A DNA stretch of 64,000 bases from Miscanthus floridulus (taxonomy: Eukaryota > Streptophyta > Magnoliopsida > Poales > Poaceae): the NCBI RefSeq assembly GCF_019320115.1, contig NC_089591.1, positions 23,290,502-23,354,501 of the forward strand, read 5' to 3'. Positions 34,558 through 46,167 of the stretch are shown here, piece by piece. The stretch's first letter is position 1, and every line of letters starts with the position of its first letter. The notes under the pieces are model-generated. The model worked only from the letters and a program-made list of their open reading frames with translations, was not told the DNA's origin and did no database searches. The position numbers and the translations under genes are program-made.

Positions 34558-34902
34558 GACTCGCACTCGCGTTGGATCCAGCAACGGCCATGGTGGCAAC
34601 AACGGTGACATACCACCACCGCCATCACCGTCTAGGAATGAATTCTTCGCACAGTTCTTGGATAGTTAGAGAACAATGGAGGAAACACTATGCCTCATTG
34701 CGCAGAACACTGCTCACGCGCCATCATCGTCTAGGAATGAATTCTTTGCACAGTTCTTGGATAGTTAGAGAACAATGGAGGAAACACTATGCCTCATTGC
34801 GTAGAACACTGCTCACGCGCCATCACCGTCTAGGAATAAATTCTTCACATAGTTCTTGGATAGTTAGAGAACAATGGAGGAAACACTATGCCTCATTGCG
34901 CA
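34558..34902 (+). pseudogene. Chromovirus B gag, N-terminal fragment with triplication
   Basis: It starts at the same ATGACT... codons as chromovirus A gag (34558). A 99 bp (33-codon) segment beginning CCATCA(C/T)CG is then present three times in tandem (34622, 34721, 34820). Each copy contains a TAG in the same place (DS*RTME), so the stop existed before the triplication. The fragment ends at about 34902. The alternative frame (34572-34946) is open and gives a three-fold repeat peptide, but it is a shadow. Confidence 0.7.
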
Positions 34903-35172
34903 TTTGGAGCCCTCCTTCAGGAGTGGCACACATGGTCGTGGCATAGCACACACCCTAATAGGAGAAGACCCAAACCCATATAGTGCCCCCCTCTTGCCCT
35001 TTTACTAAGCTGCTGACGAACTAGAACAGATCAAGATACTAGGCTAAGACTAGAGCCATATAGTTCTCGTGGTTGTACTGTAAGTTCTGAGTTGCCGTTT
35101 TAAGATTCCGTCCTTACGGAGGGCAGACTAGCGCACCCAAAAAGGCCCAATGCTCTAGACCCCTTCTGTCCA
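34903..35172. other. Unassigned spacer
   Basis: There is no coding signal. The start abuts the broken gag of chromovirus B, and the end meets the candidate LTR edge at 35173. Confidence 0.35.
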
Positions 35173-37722
35173 TGTTGCTAAAAAGCATTATTTTTACATT
35201 AATTCCATAATACATTAATCAATATTAACATTATACAGTTTGGTGATTGCAGCCTAAGCAAAACTACCCATATGCATAACCCAAAGGTAACAAGGAGTGT
35301 AGGGTACAACAATTCTACGTAAAGTCCTTAGGGATTCATCAAATTAGACACATGCACATGAAAAGGTGATTATAAAGTTATTAGGTATCAAGGGTACTCA
35401 TGTTACACTTGCCTCAAATGTTGCTCAAACTTGTGCAACTTTCCTCCTAGATCATCCTCACATAGCTCCTCTTCTAACGATAACAATCAACTTTACAAGC
35501 ATCACAAGAACCTATAAACAGTACACCAATCATTACAAAAGCAAGATAAAAGCGATTCTAACACGAAGGCATGATCCTACGGTCACGTGAGCACAAAACC
35601 GCAAAACAGAGCCACTTTTAAGATTATATGGGATTTTGAAATTTTAGGACCTTAAATCTGAAATTAACATTTGGATCAAAGTAAATATTTTTCGAGAAAT
35701 AAATTTAAATTACATAAAAACGGAATTATGACTTGGATATCAAGGACTAGAAAGGAGGATGACAGTTACATAGATGAAATAAAGGGAACATGGGCTACGG
35801 TATTTATAGAAATATTGGGAATATAAATATGAGGATAAAAGAAGGCGTATACGTATATGGCATCAACATGACAAGGTGACGACATCATCAAGGAATAATC
35901 ATGGTATTTTGCAGCGTGTTCGACTCGGCTTGTCTCAGCTTGGGGGCCGTTCGGCTGGTACACTCATTTACTGTGTACTAGTTTGTTCTGGCTGGTTTTG
36001 GCTGATTCAATAGTGTTCTATAGAAGAGAATAAGCTGAAACAAGCTGAGACAAGTCGAGCCGAAGATCTGTAGGCCTATTAACTTGTGTGTGCCTGTCTA
36101 CGTCGAGTAGATGCAAGCATGGTTAATCAGATGGTACCAGCATGCGAGTACTAGTATGATGTGCTGGACCCTGTACACGCACACGGTTCTGCCGTGCGAG
36201 ATTTTGATGCATGATGCATGATGGCGCTGCTACTACTGTGCTTGTCCAGATTATTATAGTGGCTCTAGACGACGTCAAACTCGCTATTGAGGAATTACAT
36301 GGATGACTGCATCTTGGTGCAAAAGAAGATGAATCGAAAAGGGGCTGACGTGAGGGTGCTTCTCACCTGCATGTGATGGCTGATGGCATGGAATGATGGA
36401 GATCATTAGCGGTGGTAACTGGTACAAGGTGAAGAAGCACAGATCGATGATGGCAGCCTGGTAAGGAAACTACGTGACTCCATCGCACGGCACGACTTCG
36501 ATCCTTTTGATCTGCCGCCATGAAAAATCAGAAGAGAACAAAGAACATGTATGGGATCAGCGATGGCAACACAACTGAACTTCATGGAGAAACCTCACCG
36601 GAACAGTAGCATCGGCAAGCGCCCCCGTCGTCTGGAGACTGGAGCGAAGAAGCAGACATCCGAGACATGCCACTACAGTACGACGAGATGAAGTGGTGGG
36701 AGAGGGAACTCTGATGAGTTGTGCTGAGCAGCCGGATGAGCAGGGGGGTCAGGTCTCCTTATATAGATGCGTGGAGGAAACTGAATGTTCAGATTGTTAT
36801 GACTTAATAAAGGAGTGCTAATTCCACCAGATCAGCCATTCCTATCCCTGGTGGTGGAAACCGACGGAGCATGAAGTGGGCAATCAAGTTTGCTTGCTAA
36901 AGTGCATGGATTTCCTTAGTGGCATGCAAGCATACAGCACAAAACGGGCGGCGTCCATGCATGGCAGCCAGGCGAAAAGCCAAGAGATCGATGAGTTGAG
37001 GTGTTGGTGGAACCGGAGAAATATGTTTGTGCGCATGGAGATGGGCCAGCTCGAGCTTAGCGCAGCCATGCATGACAGCAAACGGAAGGAGAGATTAAGA
37101 TTTATCATGCACACTAGCATTAATACGTGAAGGATATGGCTGTTATTAGCTATACATGCAAAGAATATGACCATCCAATTAATAGGCCATAAGAAAAAGG
37201 AGAACAGGAAGAAAGGAATATGAGCGTAGAATTGACGATGGCTTTTTATGAGTAAGAAGTGATCACGTGAACAGAATACGAAATGGATAATGAATGATCA
37301 AAGATTTGGCATGAGATCAAAAGGATTTTAGTCAAACAAGGATTAAAGAGTTTGACTATGTTTTTAGAAATTATATTTAAATTACTTTTTCAAAGAGTTT
37401 TAAAACTCAAACTATTTTTTGAGAACTATATAAAACATAATTTGAACTTTATTTTTTTCCTAAATAAATAGAGCAAAACCTATTCGAGGATGAGTCGAGT
37501 TTTTGAAGTTCATTTGTTACACAATAAAATTTAATGCCCTCAGCATGAATGCAACAAACGTATCAAGTTTAAATTTCAAAAGTTTAGGAAAATCATATTT
37601 TCACTGTTTAAATTATAAACAACAAAACTAAATCTTGAAATTTTTTAGAAAGTTCATAAAACTATTTATTTTATTTTGTGTTTTCTATTCACATCCCAAA
37701 ATGAAAATTTTGGGGTGTGACA
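35173..37722 (-). repeat. Candidate orphan LTR (minus strand)
   Basis: On the minus strand the sequence starts TGTCACACCCCAAAA (from 37722), a common grass LTR start. It has an AT-rich U3, a TATA-like site (minus TCTATATAAGG, about 36755-36766) and a possible end in AGCAACA at 35173. The 5 bp flanks (GTCCA left, TAGGA right) do not match, and no primer site was recognised, so it may be truncated. Its right edge directly precedes the Athila-like gag region. Confidence 0.45.
35919..36065. mobile_element. Small hairpin element (MITE-like)
   Basis: Two inverted arms of about 25 bp, one at 35919-35943 containing TCGGCTTGTCTCAGCTTG and the other at 36041-36065 containing CAAGCTGAGACAAGTCGAGC, enclose about 100 bp with no coding capacity. 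No convincing target duplication was found. The class is unknown; the GGCCGTTCGGCTGG start of the loop is reminiscent of grass hAT-type MITEs. Confidence 0.5.
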
Positions 37723-37815
37723 TAGGACATGAACAATGATCACATGCAGTAATGGTAGCCATAGTTTATGTAGGCTAATTCTACTTGTTTTCTTCCTGTT
37801 GTGGATAAAAACAGG

Positions 37816-38680
37816 ATAGTATATTAGTGGTTTTGATCTGTCAAATAACTACACCGATAATCCAGAGGCACTCCTAAGGAAGAATAGGTCTCGTATCGCT
37901 TCTTCTTCAGCTACTCCGCCGGCAGTCGAACCAGTCACCCCCGTACCATCCGCTATTACCGAAATGGTCAAGTCACTCCGCGACTACTCCACCCCCGTTG
38001 TTGCCAATGTACCCATTGGGCCCGCTATCAACACGGGTACTGGAAACTTCGAGCTATGCACTGTCTTGATCACGATGGTGCAGGCGAACCAATTCTGTGG
38101 TTTGCCTAGCGAGGACACAAGTGCACGCTTGCAACACTTCCTAGAGCTATGCTACACTATCGTCATCAAAGACATTGCACAAGCTAGCATTAGGCTCTAT
38201 TTGTTTCCCTTCTCCCTCACGGGGATGGCGAAACAGTGGTTTTATAAGGAGAAGGAAGCTATCAGTACATGGGACAAATGTTCCACGGTGTTCCTCATGA
38301 AGTTTTTCCCCATGGGACAAAACCAATACCCTGAGGGGAAAATTTTCAAACTTCCAGCAATCATCACTCGAATCCATCCCCGAGGCATGGGAAAGGTTGC
38401 AGGATTACATCTAGGCCTGTCCACACCATGGAATGGAGAACTGGCTCGTCCTCCAGAACGTCTACAAAGGGGCTTATGCCCATGTCGAAGGGGCACGTGG
38501 ATGCCGCTGCTGGAGGGGCATTTCTCTCCCTTACCATCACTAATGCCATGGCTCTCATCGAGAAGATGGTGGCCAATCAAAGCTGGGGGAGGAGTGCAAG
38601 CAACAAAAAGACATGCATACCATGAAGGAGATGGATATGCTTGGCGCAAAAATAGACTTGTTACTCTAAAGGCTGAATGA
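37816..38680 (+). CDS. Athila-like Gag (partial, shifted at the 3' end)
   Basis: The frame is open from just after a TAG at about 37815; the first ATG is at 37964 (238 codons to 38680). Family-typical codons extend upstream of that ATG (NPEALLRKNRSRI), so the original start is probably lost or lies further 5'. The region ANQFCGLPSEDTSARLQHFLELC through WDKCSTVFLMKFFPMGQ is the retrotransposon-gag core. After about residue 110 from the ATG the chain becomes Arg/Pro-rich and no longer looks like gag, so a frameshift near 38350 is likely. Confidence 0.7.
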
Positions 38681-38690
38681 GAGTGCCCAC

Positions 38691-39629
38691 GTGAAGGAAG
38701 CTATGAGGGCCACCGTTCAGGCCATGGACTCGCAAATGACTTGCAAAGTCTGTGGTGAGGTCGGACATTCGGGGAACAACTACCCCAAAACCCGTGAAGA
38801 GACATCCTACATCAACAACGGGTTTCGACAAGGTAAAAATAATGGGTGGAACAACCAGTCCCACCCGCAAGGAGGTAATTCAAACTTTAACTCAAATTAC
38901 AATTCGAATCAACCCTCCTTGAAAGACTTGGTCCTAGGCCAAGCAAAAATTAATGAAAATCTAACTAAAAAGTTAATGTATAATGATAAAATTATAGAAA
39001 ACATAAATTCTAATCTTGAAAACCTATCTTCATCCGTCAAAAACCAATTGAGCTTTAATAATATGATCGAAATTCAAATAGCTCAAATTGCTGCCGCACT
39101 ACCTGTTTCTGATTCGGGAAAGATTCCGGGGAATCCCGAAACTTCTCTCGAATCTGTTAAAATGGTCTCACCGAGGTTTAGTAACACTCTATGTCGGGAA
39201 AGCCATGATTATTTTGTAGATCCACCTTTCGTCACCAAGAAAGAAGATCCTGGCCGCTGGATGATCACATGCTCAATAGGTTCACATGTCTTCCACAACG
39301 CCTTCTACGACCTTGGAGCAAGCATCAATGTCATGTCCAAGGTAATATATGATAAGATTTTGGTTGGACCTTTGTCCACTGCAAATTTCAGACTACAGAT
39401 GGCGGATCAAACTTCACGACACCCAAAGGGATTAGCCAAGGATGTCTTAGTAAGAATTCGAGACACATACATTCCTACGGACTTTGTCATTCTAGACATG
39501 GGTCGTAATGAGGAAGTTCCCCTCCTTCTAGGGAGACCATTCCTTAACACCACAACTATAGTACTACACTTGGGATCTAGGCATGTTTGCTTCCATATTC
39601 AAGGGCCAACCAATAAGATGCCTATTTAA
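38691..39629 (+). CDS. Athila-like Gag C-terminus plus retropepsin (312 codons)
   Basis: Near residues 18-31 is a knuckle reading CKVCGEVGHSGNNY: the last Cys of C-X2-C-X4-H-X4-C is Tyr. An Asn-rich linker and a helical segment follow, then a protease with YDLGASINVMSKVIYDKI (~residues 207-224; the Asp is catalytic) and PLLLGRPFLNT (~residues 280-290). The frame ends at 39629 and there is no RT behind it. In full-length relatives the same protease is followed directly by RT, so this is a non-autonomous derivative. It overlaps no other gene. Confidence 0.75.
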   Translation: MKEAMRATVQAMDSQMTCKVCGEVGHSGNNYPKTREETSYINNGFRQGKNNGWNNQSHPQGGNSNFNSNYNSNQPSLKDLVLGQAKINENLTKKLMYNDKIIENINSNLENLSSSVKNQLSFNNMIEIQIAQIAAALPVSDSGKIPGNPETSLESVKMVSPRFSNTLCRESHDYFVDPPFVTKKEDPGRWMITCSIGSHVFHNAFYDLGASINVMSKVIYDKILVGPLSTANFRLQMADQTSRHPKGLAKDVLVRIRDTYIPTDFVILDMGRNEEVPLLLGRPFLNTTTIVLHLGSRHVCFHIQGPTNKMPI

Positions 39630-41680
39630 TGGATTTAACATGCATAAACACCTTAAAAACAAACAACCCAAGAAACAACCACATAAAGGAATCAAACAGG
39701 TATGGTAGATAAAAGGATTAGCATCCATGCCTACTTCTCCGAGCATGGGCACACCATCATCAAGTAAGCACTGAAAGAAGAAGGATCCTATTCATTGGAC
39801 TTTAAACAATGAGTCCTTGCCGAAGGTAAATCGGTAGTTATCCGTTACAATTATAATTTACTAAGTAATAAACATGCTAAAAGAAAAATAAAAATAATTA
39901 GTTCACATTTCCATATATTTCCACTTGAATAAGTCATGTTTATCCCTTCATGTAAAGTACATTTTGGTTTGAGGTATGATCTTTTCCGCGTGATCATGCT
40001 TTCATAGGCTTTTCAAATTAAGCATGGTGCTTGGGTTGATTAGTCTACCTTGATCAGATTAAACTTGATGTTTAGTTTGATCACTGTTCCAAAACTACTA
40101 AATTTAGACATGGGAGAGATGAACAAAGAAATAAAACTATTAGTAAAACCTATATAAAATATATAAATAATGTACCTCGGAGGCAATACCAAGCAATCCC
40201 GGACCATAGGTCGGGAGCTAGCTTGGGGAGGACCTCCGCAGAGGTACCTTGTATCTTTTAAAATTTTGCATTTATTTTCTGCATTTATTTATTTATTAGC
40301 ATATAAAAAAATCTAAAAATTCAAAAATACCAAAAAATATGATAAAATACCAAAAATATGAATTCCACTCTCATATGTGTTTTAAAAAATGTTTAGTTTC
40401 TTCTAAGTTGAAATGATGAATAGTTGCTCTATCTATAATTCATCCGTGCCTAGGTTATAACTTAGTATTGCCCAAGATTTAAGTTTGTTGGCTAAAAATG
40501 TCTTATCCTAAAAACTTGAAAACTAGTGGGATGCAAATGCATGCTCCTTTTCTAAGTTGTTGCGAGTTATGATATGGTACAAATAGAATTTTCTATGATT
40601 TTGTTCTAAGAGAAACTTGACATCTGGAGATTTCATTTTTAAAAATGCTAAAATCAAAAGTTCCTTAATGATTATGAATACCTACCAAGTCCATATGACA
40701 TGATATTTAAATCCAAAACCTTAGTCATATGGTACTTGTTTGAGCATTGAGCTTTGTCAAGTTATTGTGACCCTTGTCAAAATTCTCATCATGCACCCAT
40801 GATCAAGACACACGTACACCCACAAATAAACTGCTGACTCTTACAACAAGAGTTACACAAAAACATGCTATTTCCGTCAAGCAAAATAATTACTCCATTC
40901 ATTTGTCATGTGTCTCTCTCTCAAAAAAAATCATATGCCAAAAATAATAGTATGGGCTATGCTAAAAAAGAGAAAGAGAGGAATAGAAAAATATCCACGC
41001 CCAAAGGTATGAGAGAAAAAAATACATGCTAAATAGCATGAAGAAAATAAAAGAAAAAGAAATAAAGATAGCCCATACTTTTGAATAAATGCATTCATCC
41101 CAAAAAGGGAGAGATTCATGATTCATCCCAAAAATTATTTAGAATTAGGAAGTTATTAAAATTCCACACACTTGCACGCCTTGATCAAAGTGTATGACTT
41201 GCATCTCCTTGAGGTCCGGTTTTTGACTTAGCAAAATATGTGATGCAAGTATGCCCCACCTTTCATACCTACCCAAAACTCCACTCAAAAGCCTTAGTGG
41301 TAGGATATGAAAAAGAAGGCAAAATCAAATGCATTTGGTGAGGTTTCATACACATTAAGCAATTGAGAGAATCATTTGAGGAACTTACATTTATTTATCA
41401 AAACTCATAAAACCTCAGGATAGATGGTTAATCAAAGAATGAATGATTGGTGATTCTGTTATAACCATTCTATCTTGCAACCGCCCAAGAACTTGGAAAA
41501 GCTATATGCCCCACAGGGATCAAGGTAAAAGGTTGGATAAAAATGCCAACTTATTTGAATTGCAGAAGAATACTTTGTTATAAACATGGCACTTGTGAAT
41601 TGCATTGGCATAGTAGCAACTCCTGATCAATAACCAAATACTTAGCTATTTGCTCGGGACGAGCAAAGGTTTGGGGGATT
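39630..41680 (+). other. Athila-like element 3' noncoding region and polypurine tract
   Basis: Very AT-rich with no coding signal. It includes a GC-richer island near 40170-40250 (CTCGGAGGCAATACC...). The tract TTTGGGGGATT (41670-41680) abuts the LTR start TGTTGGCC at 41681. The 41009-41680 part is repeated downstream. Confidence 0.6.
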
Positions 41681-42315
41681 TGTTGGCCGTTGCTAACAAC
41701 AACATTAGACCACCAATTATTATTCAAAATAGGAGAAATAAACATACTTTTGACACATATGCATGTACTATTGACCAAGTTCTACTTGTATTGAAGGAAA
41801 CATGTTTTGCAGGTCATACATTCGAATACAAGTGAAAAATAAACAAAACCTAGCAAAAAGGCGCAAACAGAAAGCGTAAAGCAGAAATGCGCAAATGAAA
41901 GAAATGGAGAAGCCCACCTACACAACTTACCTAGGTAGAATACCACCGAGGATGTGACCTAGGCCTAGCCAGTGGCCCATGGTGGCTAATGGAGCAGGCT
42001 AGGGTGCAGCCACACCCACCCCAGTGCACCTTAGCCCCACCTCATTCTGGCGGTTGCATGCCACCAAGCTATGGCGGTTACTAGGTGTTTCCTAATTTTC
42101 ATACATCAAACCATCCTCACTCCACTATAAATAGAGGGCTAATGCTCACCTCTCAAACACACCAACATTTGGAGCCTTGACCTCACTACTCATCTCTTGT
42201 ACTCTTTTAGTTTTAGTAGTAGTATTGTGAGGAAGGCAAGAGCTACTTGGAGAGCTTGTCTCCTCAGAAGATAAGCAACACTTGGTATGAATGTAAAGAA
42301 TTCTTTGATGGTCAT
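41681..42315 (+). repeat. Athila-like LTR, 5' portion (unit 1)
   Basis: It begins TGTTGGCCGTTGC after the polypurine tract, with a TATA box TATAAATAG at about 42125. It is broken at 42315 by the Tat LTR inserted after GTCAT. The second copy is at 44157-44803. Confidence 0.7.
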
Positions 42316-43474
42316 TGTTGGTGTTTCTTGTTGCCACCAACAAGTAAATTTCTAATAGTGCTCGTTTGGCCCGGATGGTGTGCTAAGAGAACATGTGGTT
42401 TATACTGGTTCGAGTAGAATGTCCCTATGTCCAGTTCATTGCTGCTGCTCATGTTACTAGCACTGAAAGTTCATAGTAGGGATTACAAATAGTTGAGAGA
42501 GGGATAGGTCCCAAGTCTCTAGTGAGAGGAACTTACGAGTGTCGAGAGCTTGGTTGCTTCACGACTGCGTGCTTGTGTGCTCTAAGCTTGTGTTGCGATG
42601 CGATCGATCTAAGTCGAGTCTAGTCGAGTGGAGTCGAGTGGAGTCTAGTTGAGGTCCCTTTCATGGGATGCCCTGCTTTCCCTTTTATAGGCCAAGGGAA
42701 AGCACAAGTTATAGTGGAGGGAAAAGAGGAGGAGGAGAAGGAGAAGAAGTCCACTTGGATCGTCAGGTCCTCCTTTTCCTTCACGTGGGTCCCACTGACC
42801 CTATAGACGTCAACAGGGATTGCTCCACGTTGTGGCTCCATCCATCACTAGTGCCATGCGCAGATGTTGTCTCCCGATCATGGTGCTCCACTCCATCCTA
42901 ACGAACATCGTGGTGAACCAACGCATCTATTAGTGCCTATACGAGGGTTAGGCAGAACAAAATTAGTACGTCTGATGTTGTTCCTGATGTGAAACCCTAG
43001 GTTTGGCCCATCATAGCCATGGGCTACATCAGGGCATGCCAGTCACTTCCCTAGTGTCAGACCTTTGACCTAGGCCCATTCGTTAGGACCTAGAGTAGTT
43101 GGCGGTGGTACGGGTCTCCATTGGGCGAGGTGGAGCCCACGGCCTTAGGGTCGAGCGAGGTGGAGTCCTCCCCTAGAGGATGGGCAAGGCGAAGTGTAGA
43201 CCTAAGGGTCGGGTGAGGTAGAAAGTAGACCCAAGGGTCGTCTGTGGTGGAGCATAGACCCAAGGCTCAGGCGAGGTAGAGCCCACCTTTATAGGTTGGG
43301 TGAGGCGGAGCTAGCGCTCAGAGGTCAGGCGAGGCAGAGCCCACGGCCTCAAGGCTGGGTGAGGTGGAGCACAGACCCAAGGGTCGGGCGAGACAGAGCA
43401 CAGACCCAAAGGTCAATGAGACAGAGCCGTGGCCTCGGGGTGGGGCGAGGCAGAGTCCTCCCCTAGAGACCGGG
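42316..43474 (-). repeat. Tat LTR copy A, truncated
   Basis: It is colinear with the left part of the full Tat-1 LTR at 59903-61390. It has a TATA-like site (minus CTATAAAAGGG, about 42680-42690) and a right half made of imperfect ~35-40 bp units with GGCGAGGCAGAGC wording. It lacks the family's terminal ~100 bp (minus-strand start). Confidence 0.8.
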
Positions 43475-44803
43475 CATCAGAGAAAAAATACATGCTAAAC
43501 AACATGAAGAAAAGAAAAGAAAAAGAAATAAAATAGCCCATACTTTTGAATAAATGCATTCACCCCAAAAAGGGAGAGATTCATGATTCAAAGGAGTACC
43601 AAAAATTATTTAGAATTAGGAAGTTATAAAAATTCCACACACTTGCACGCCTTGATCAAAGTGTATGACTTGCATCTCCTTGAGGTCCGGTTTTTGACTT
43701 AGCAAAATATGTGATGCAAGTATGCCCCACCTTTCATACCTACCCAAAACTCCACTCAAAAGCCTTAGTGGTAGGATATGAAAAAGAAGGCAAAATCAAA
43801 TGCATTTGGTGAGGTTTCATACACATTAAGCAATTGAGAGAATCATTTGAGGAACTTACATTTATTTATCAAAACTCATAAAACCTCAGGATAGATGGTT
43901 AATCAAAGAATGAATGATTGGTGATTCTGTTATAACCATTCTATCTTGCAACCGCCCAAGAACTTGGAAAAGCTATATGCCCCACAGGGATCAAGGTAAA
44001 AGGGTGGATAAAAATGCCAACTTATTTGAATTGTGGAAGAATACTTTGTTATAAACATGGCACTTGTGAATTGCATCAGCATAGTAGCAACTCCTGATCA
44101 ATTACCAAATACTTAGCTATTTGCTCGGGATGAGCAAAGGTTAAGCTTGGGGGATTTGTTGGCCGTTACTAATGACAACATTCGACCGCCAATTATTATC
44201 CAAAATAGGAGAAATAAACATACTTTTGACACATATGCATGTACTATTGACCTAGTTCCACTTGTATTGAAGGAAACATGTTTTGTAGGTCATACATTCG
44301 AATACAAGTGGAAAATAAACAAAACCTAGCAAAAAGGCTCAAATAGAAAGCGTAAAGCAGAAATGCACAAATGAAAGAAATGGAGAAGCCCACCTACACT
44401 ACTTACCTAGGTAGAATACCACCGAGGATGCGACCTAGGCCTAGCTAGTGGCCCACCAGAGCAAGGTGGTGGCTAACGGAGTAGGCCAGGGTGTGGCCAC
44501 ACCCACCCCCAATGCGCCTCAGCCCCACCTCGTTCTGGTGGTTGCATGCCGCCATGCTACGATGGTTACTGGGTGTTTCCTAATTTCCCAACACCAAACC
44601 ATCCTCACTCCACTATAAATAGAGGGCCAATGCTCACCTCTCAAACACACCAACATTTGGAGCCTCGACCTCACTACTCATCTCTTGTACTCTTTTAGTT
44701 TTAGTAGTAGTATTGTGGGGAAGGCAAGAGCTACTTGGAGAGCTTGTCTCCTCGGAAGATAAGCAACACTTGGTATGAATGTAAAGAATTCTTTGATGGT
44801 CAT

Positions 44804-45880
44804 TGTTGGTGTTTTGAGTTGCCACCAACAAGTAAATTTCTAATATTGCTCGTCTAGCCCGGATGGTGTGCTAAAAGGACATGTAGTTTATACTAGTTCG
44901 AGCAGAATGTCCCTACATCAAGTTTGTTGTTGCTAGTCGTGTTACTAGCACTGAAAGTTCATAGTATGGATTACAAACAGTTGAGAGAGGGATAGGTCCC
45001 AAGTCTCTGGTGAGAGGAACTTATGGGTGTTGAGAGGTCGGTTGCTTTTCGGCTACATGCTTTTGTGCTCTAAGCTTGTGTTGCGATGCGATCGATCTGA
45101 GTCGAGTGCAGTTGAGGTTCCTTTCCTAGGATGCCCTGCTTTCCCTTTTATAGGCCAAGGGAAAGCATGGGTTATAGTGGAGGGAAAAGAGGAGGAGGAG
45201 AATGAGAAGAAGTCCTCAAGGATCATTGGGTCCTCCTTTTCCTTCACGCAGGTCCCACCAACCCTATAGACATCAATAGGGATGGCTACACGTTGTGGCC
45301 CTATCCATCACTGGTGCCATGCACAGATGTTGTCTCCCAATCGTGGTGCTCCACTCTGTCCTAAGGGACATCGTGGTGAACTGATGCACCTGTCAGTGCC
45401 CGTACGAGGGTTAGGCAGAACATCATTGGTACGTCTGATGCTGTACCTAATGTGAAACCCTAGGTATGGCCCATCACAGCCACGGGTTACATCAGGGTGT
45501 GCCGATCAATTCCCTGGTGTCAGACCTTTGACCTAGGCCCATTCGTTTGGACCTAGAGTGGTTGGCTGCAGTACGGGTCTCCGTTGGGTGAGGCGGAGTC
45601 CTCCCCTAGAGGCCGGGCGAGGTGAAGTGTAGACCCAAGGGTCAGGTGAGGCGAAAAGTAGACCCAAGGGTCCAGCGAGGCAAAGCACATACCTAAGGGT
45701 TAGGCAAGGTAGAGCCTGCCTTTAGAGGCCAGGTGATGCGGAGCTAGCGCTCGGAGGTCAGGCGAGGCAGAGCTCACGGCTTCAAGGCCAGGTGAGGCGA
45801 AGCGCAGACCCAAAGGTCGGCGAGGTAGAGCCCTCGGCCTCAAGGTCAGGTGAGGCAGTGTCCTGCTCCAGAGGCCGAGC
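44804..45880 (-). repeat. Tat-1 3' LTR / copy B, truncated
   Basis: It starts TGTTGGTGTTTTGAG directly after GTCAT. A TATA-like site is at about 45143-45154, and the minisatellite-like right half is at 45585-45880. It is clearly more different from copy A than the flanking Athila parts are from each other. Confidence 0.8.
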
Positions 45881-46167
45881 ATGAGAGAAAAAAATACATG
45901 CTAAACAGCATGAAGAAAAGAAAAGAAAAAAGAAATAAAATAGCCCATACTTTCGAATAAATGCATTCATCCCAAAAAGGGAGAGATTCATGATTCAAAG
46001 GAGTACCAAAAATTTTTTAGAATTAGGAAGTTATAAAAATTCCACACACTTGCACACCTTGATCAAAGTGTATGACTTGCATCTCCTTGAGGTCCGGTTT
46101 TTGACTTAGCAAAATATGTGATGCAAGTATGACCCACCTTTCATACCTACCCAAAACTCCACTCAAA

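Larger units (their letters stand above)
27459..34902 (+). mobile_element. Chromovirus B (same family), 5' portion only
   Basis: It has a complete 5' LTR, primer site, a leader with AT-repeat tracts, a decayed upstream ORF, a spacer and the start of gag. It ends inside gag at about 34902, where unrelated sequence begins. The protease-to-integrase region and 3' LTR are absent. Confidence 0.8.
37723..42315 (+). mobile_element. Athila-like gag-protease element, no RT/integrase, 5' LTR not found
   Basis: The element consists of gag (open from about 37816), protease, about 2 kb of AT-rich noncoding sequence, a GGGGG-containing polypurine tract and the beginning of a 3' LTR (41681). RT, RNase H and integrase are absent after the protease stop at 39629. 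The LTR is interrupted at 42315 by a Tat LTR. The left edge is lost against the orphan LTR. The gag style (QFCGLPSEDTSARLQHFLE, TWDKCSTVFLMKFFP) and DLGAS protease are why I call it Athila-like. Confidence 0.7.
41009..46167 (+). repeat. Tandem array of about 2.4 kb units (Athila 3' region + Tat LTR part)
   Basis: Units start at 41009, 43475 and 45881 with the same ATGAGAGAAAAAAATACATGCT-like phrase. Units 1 and 2 each comprise the Athila 3' noncoding end, polypurine tract, Athila LTR start (41681, 44157) with TATA (about 42125, 44614), the bases GTCAT, and then a Tat LTR truncated on its right (42316-43474; 44804-45880). Unit 3 stops at 46167. The L-to-X junction is the same both times, so it formed once and was amplified. 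Confidence 0.85.

Noticed and set aside
34572..34946. 124-codon frame encoding a three-fold 33-residue repeat
   Set aside because: It is the alternative reading of the triplicated gag segment; the gag frame has the family-like residues.
43110..45880. Regularly repeated short units suggesting a CRISPR-like array
   Set aside because: The units are adjacent and imperfect with no unique spacers. They sit in retrotransposon LTRs of a plant genome, with no cas-like genes.
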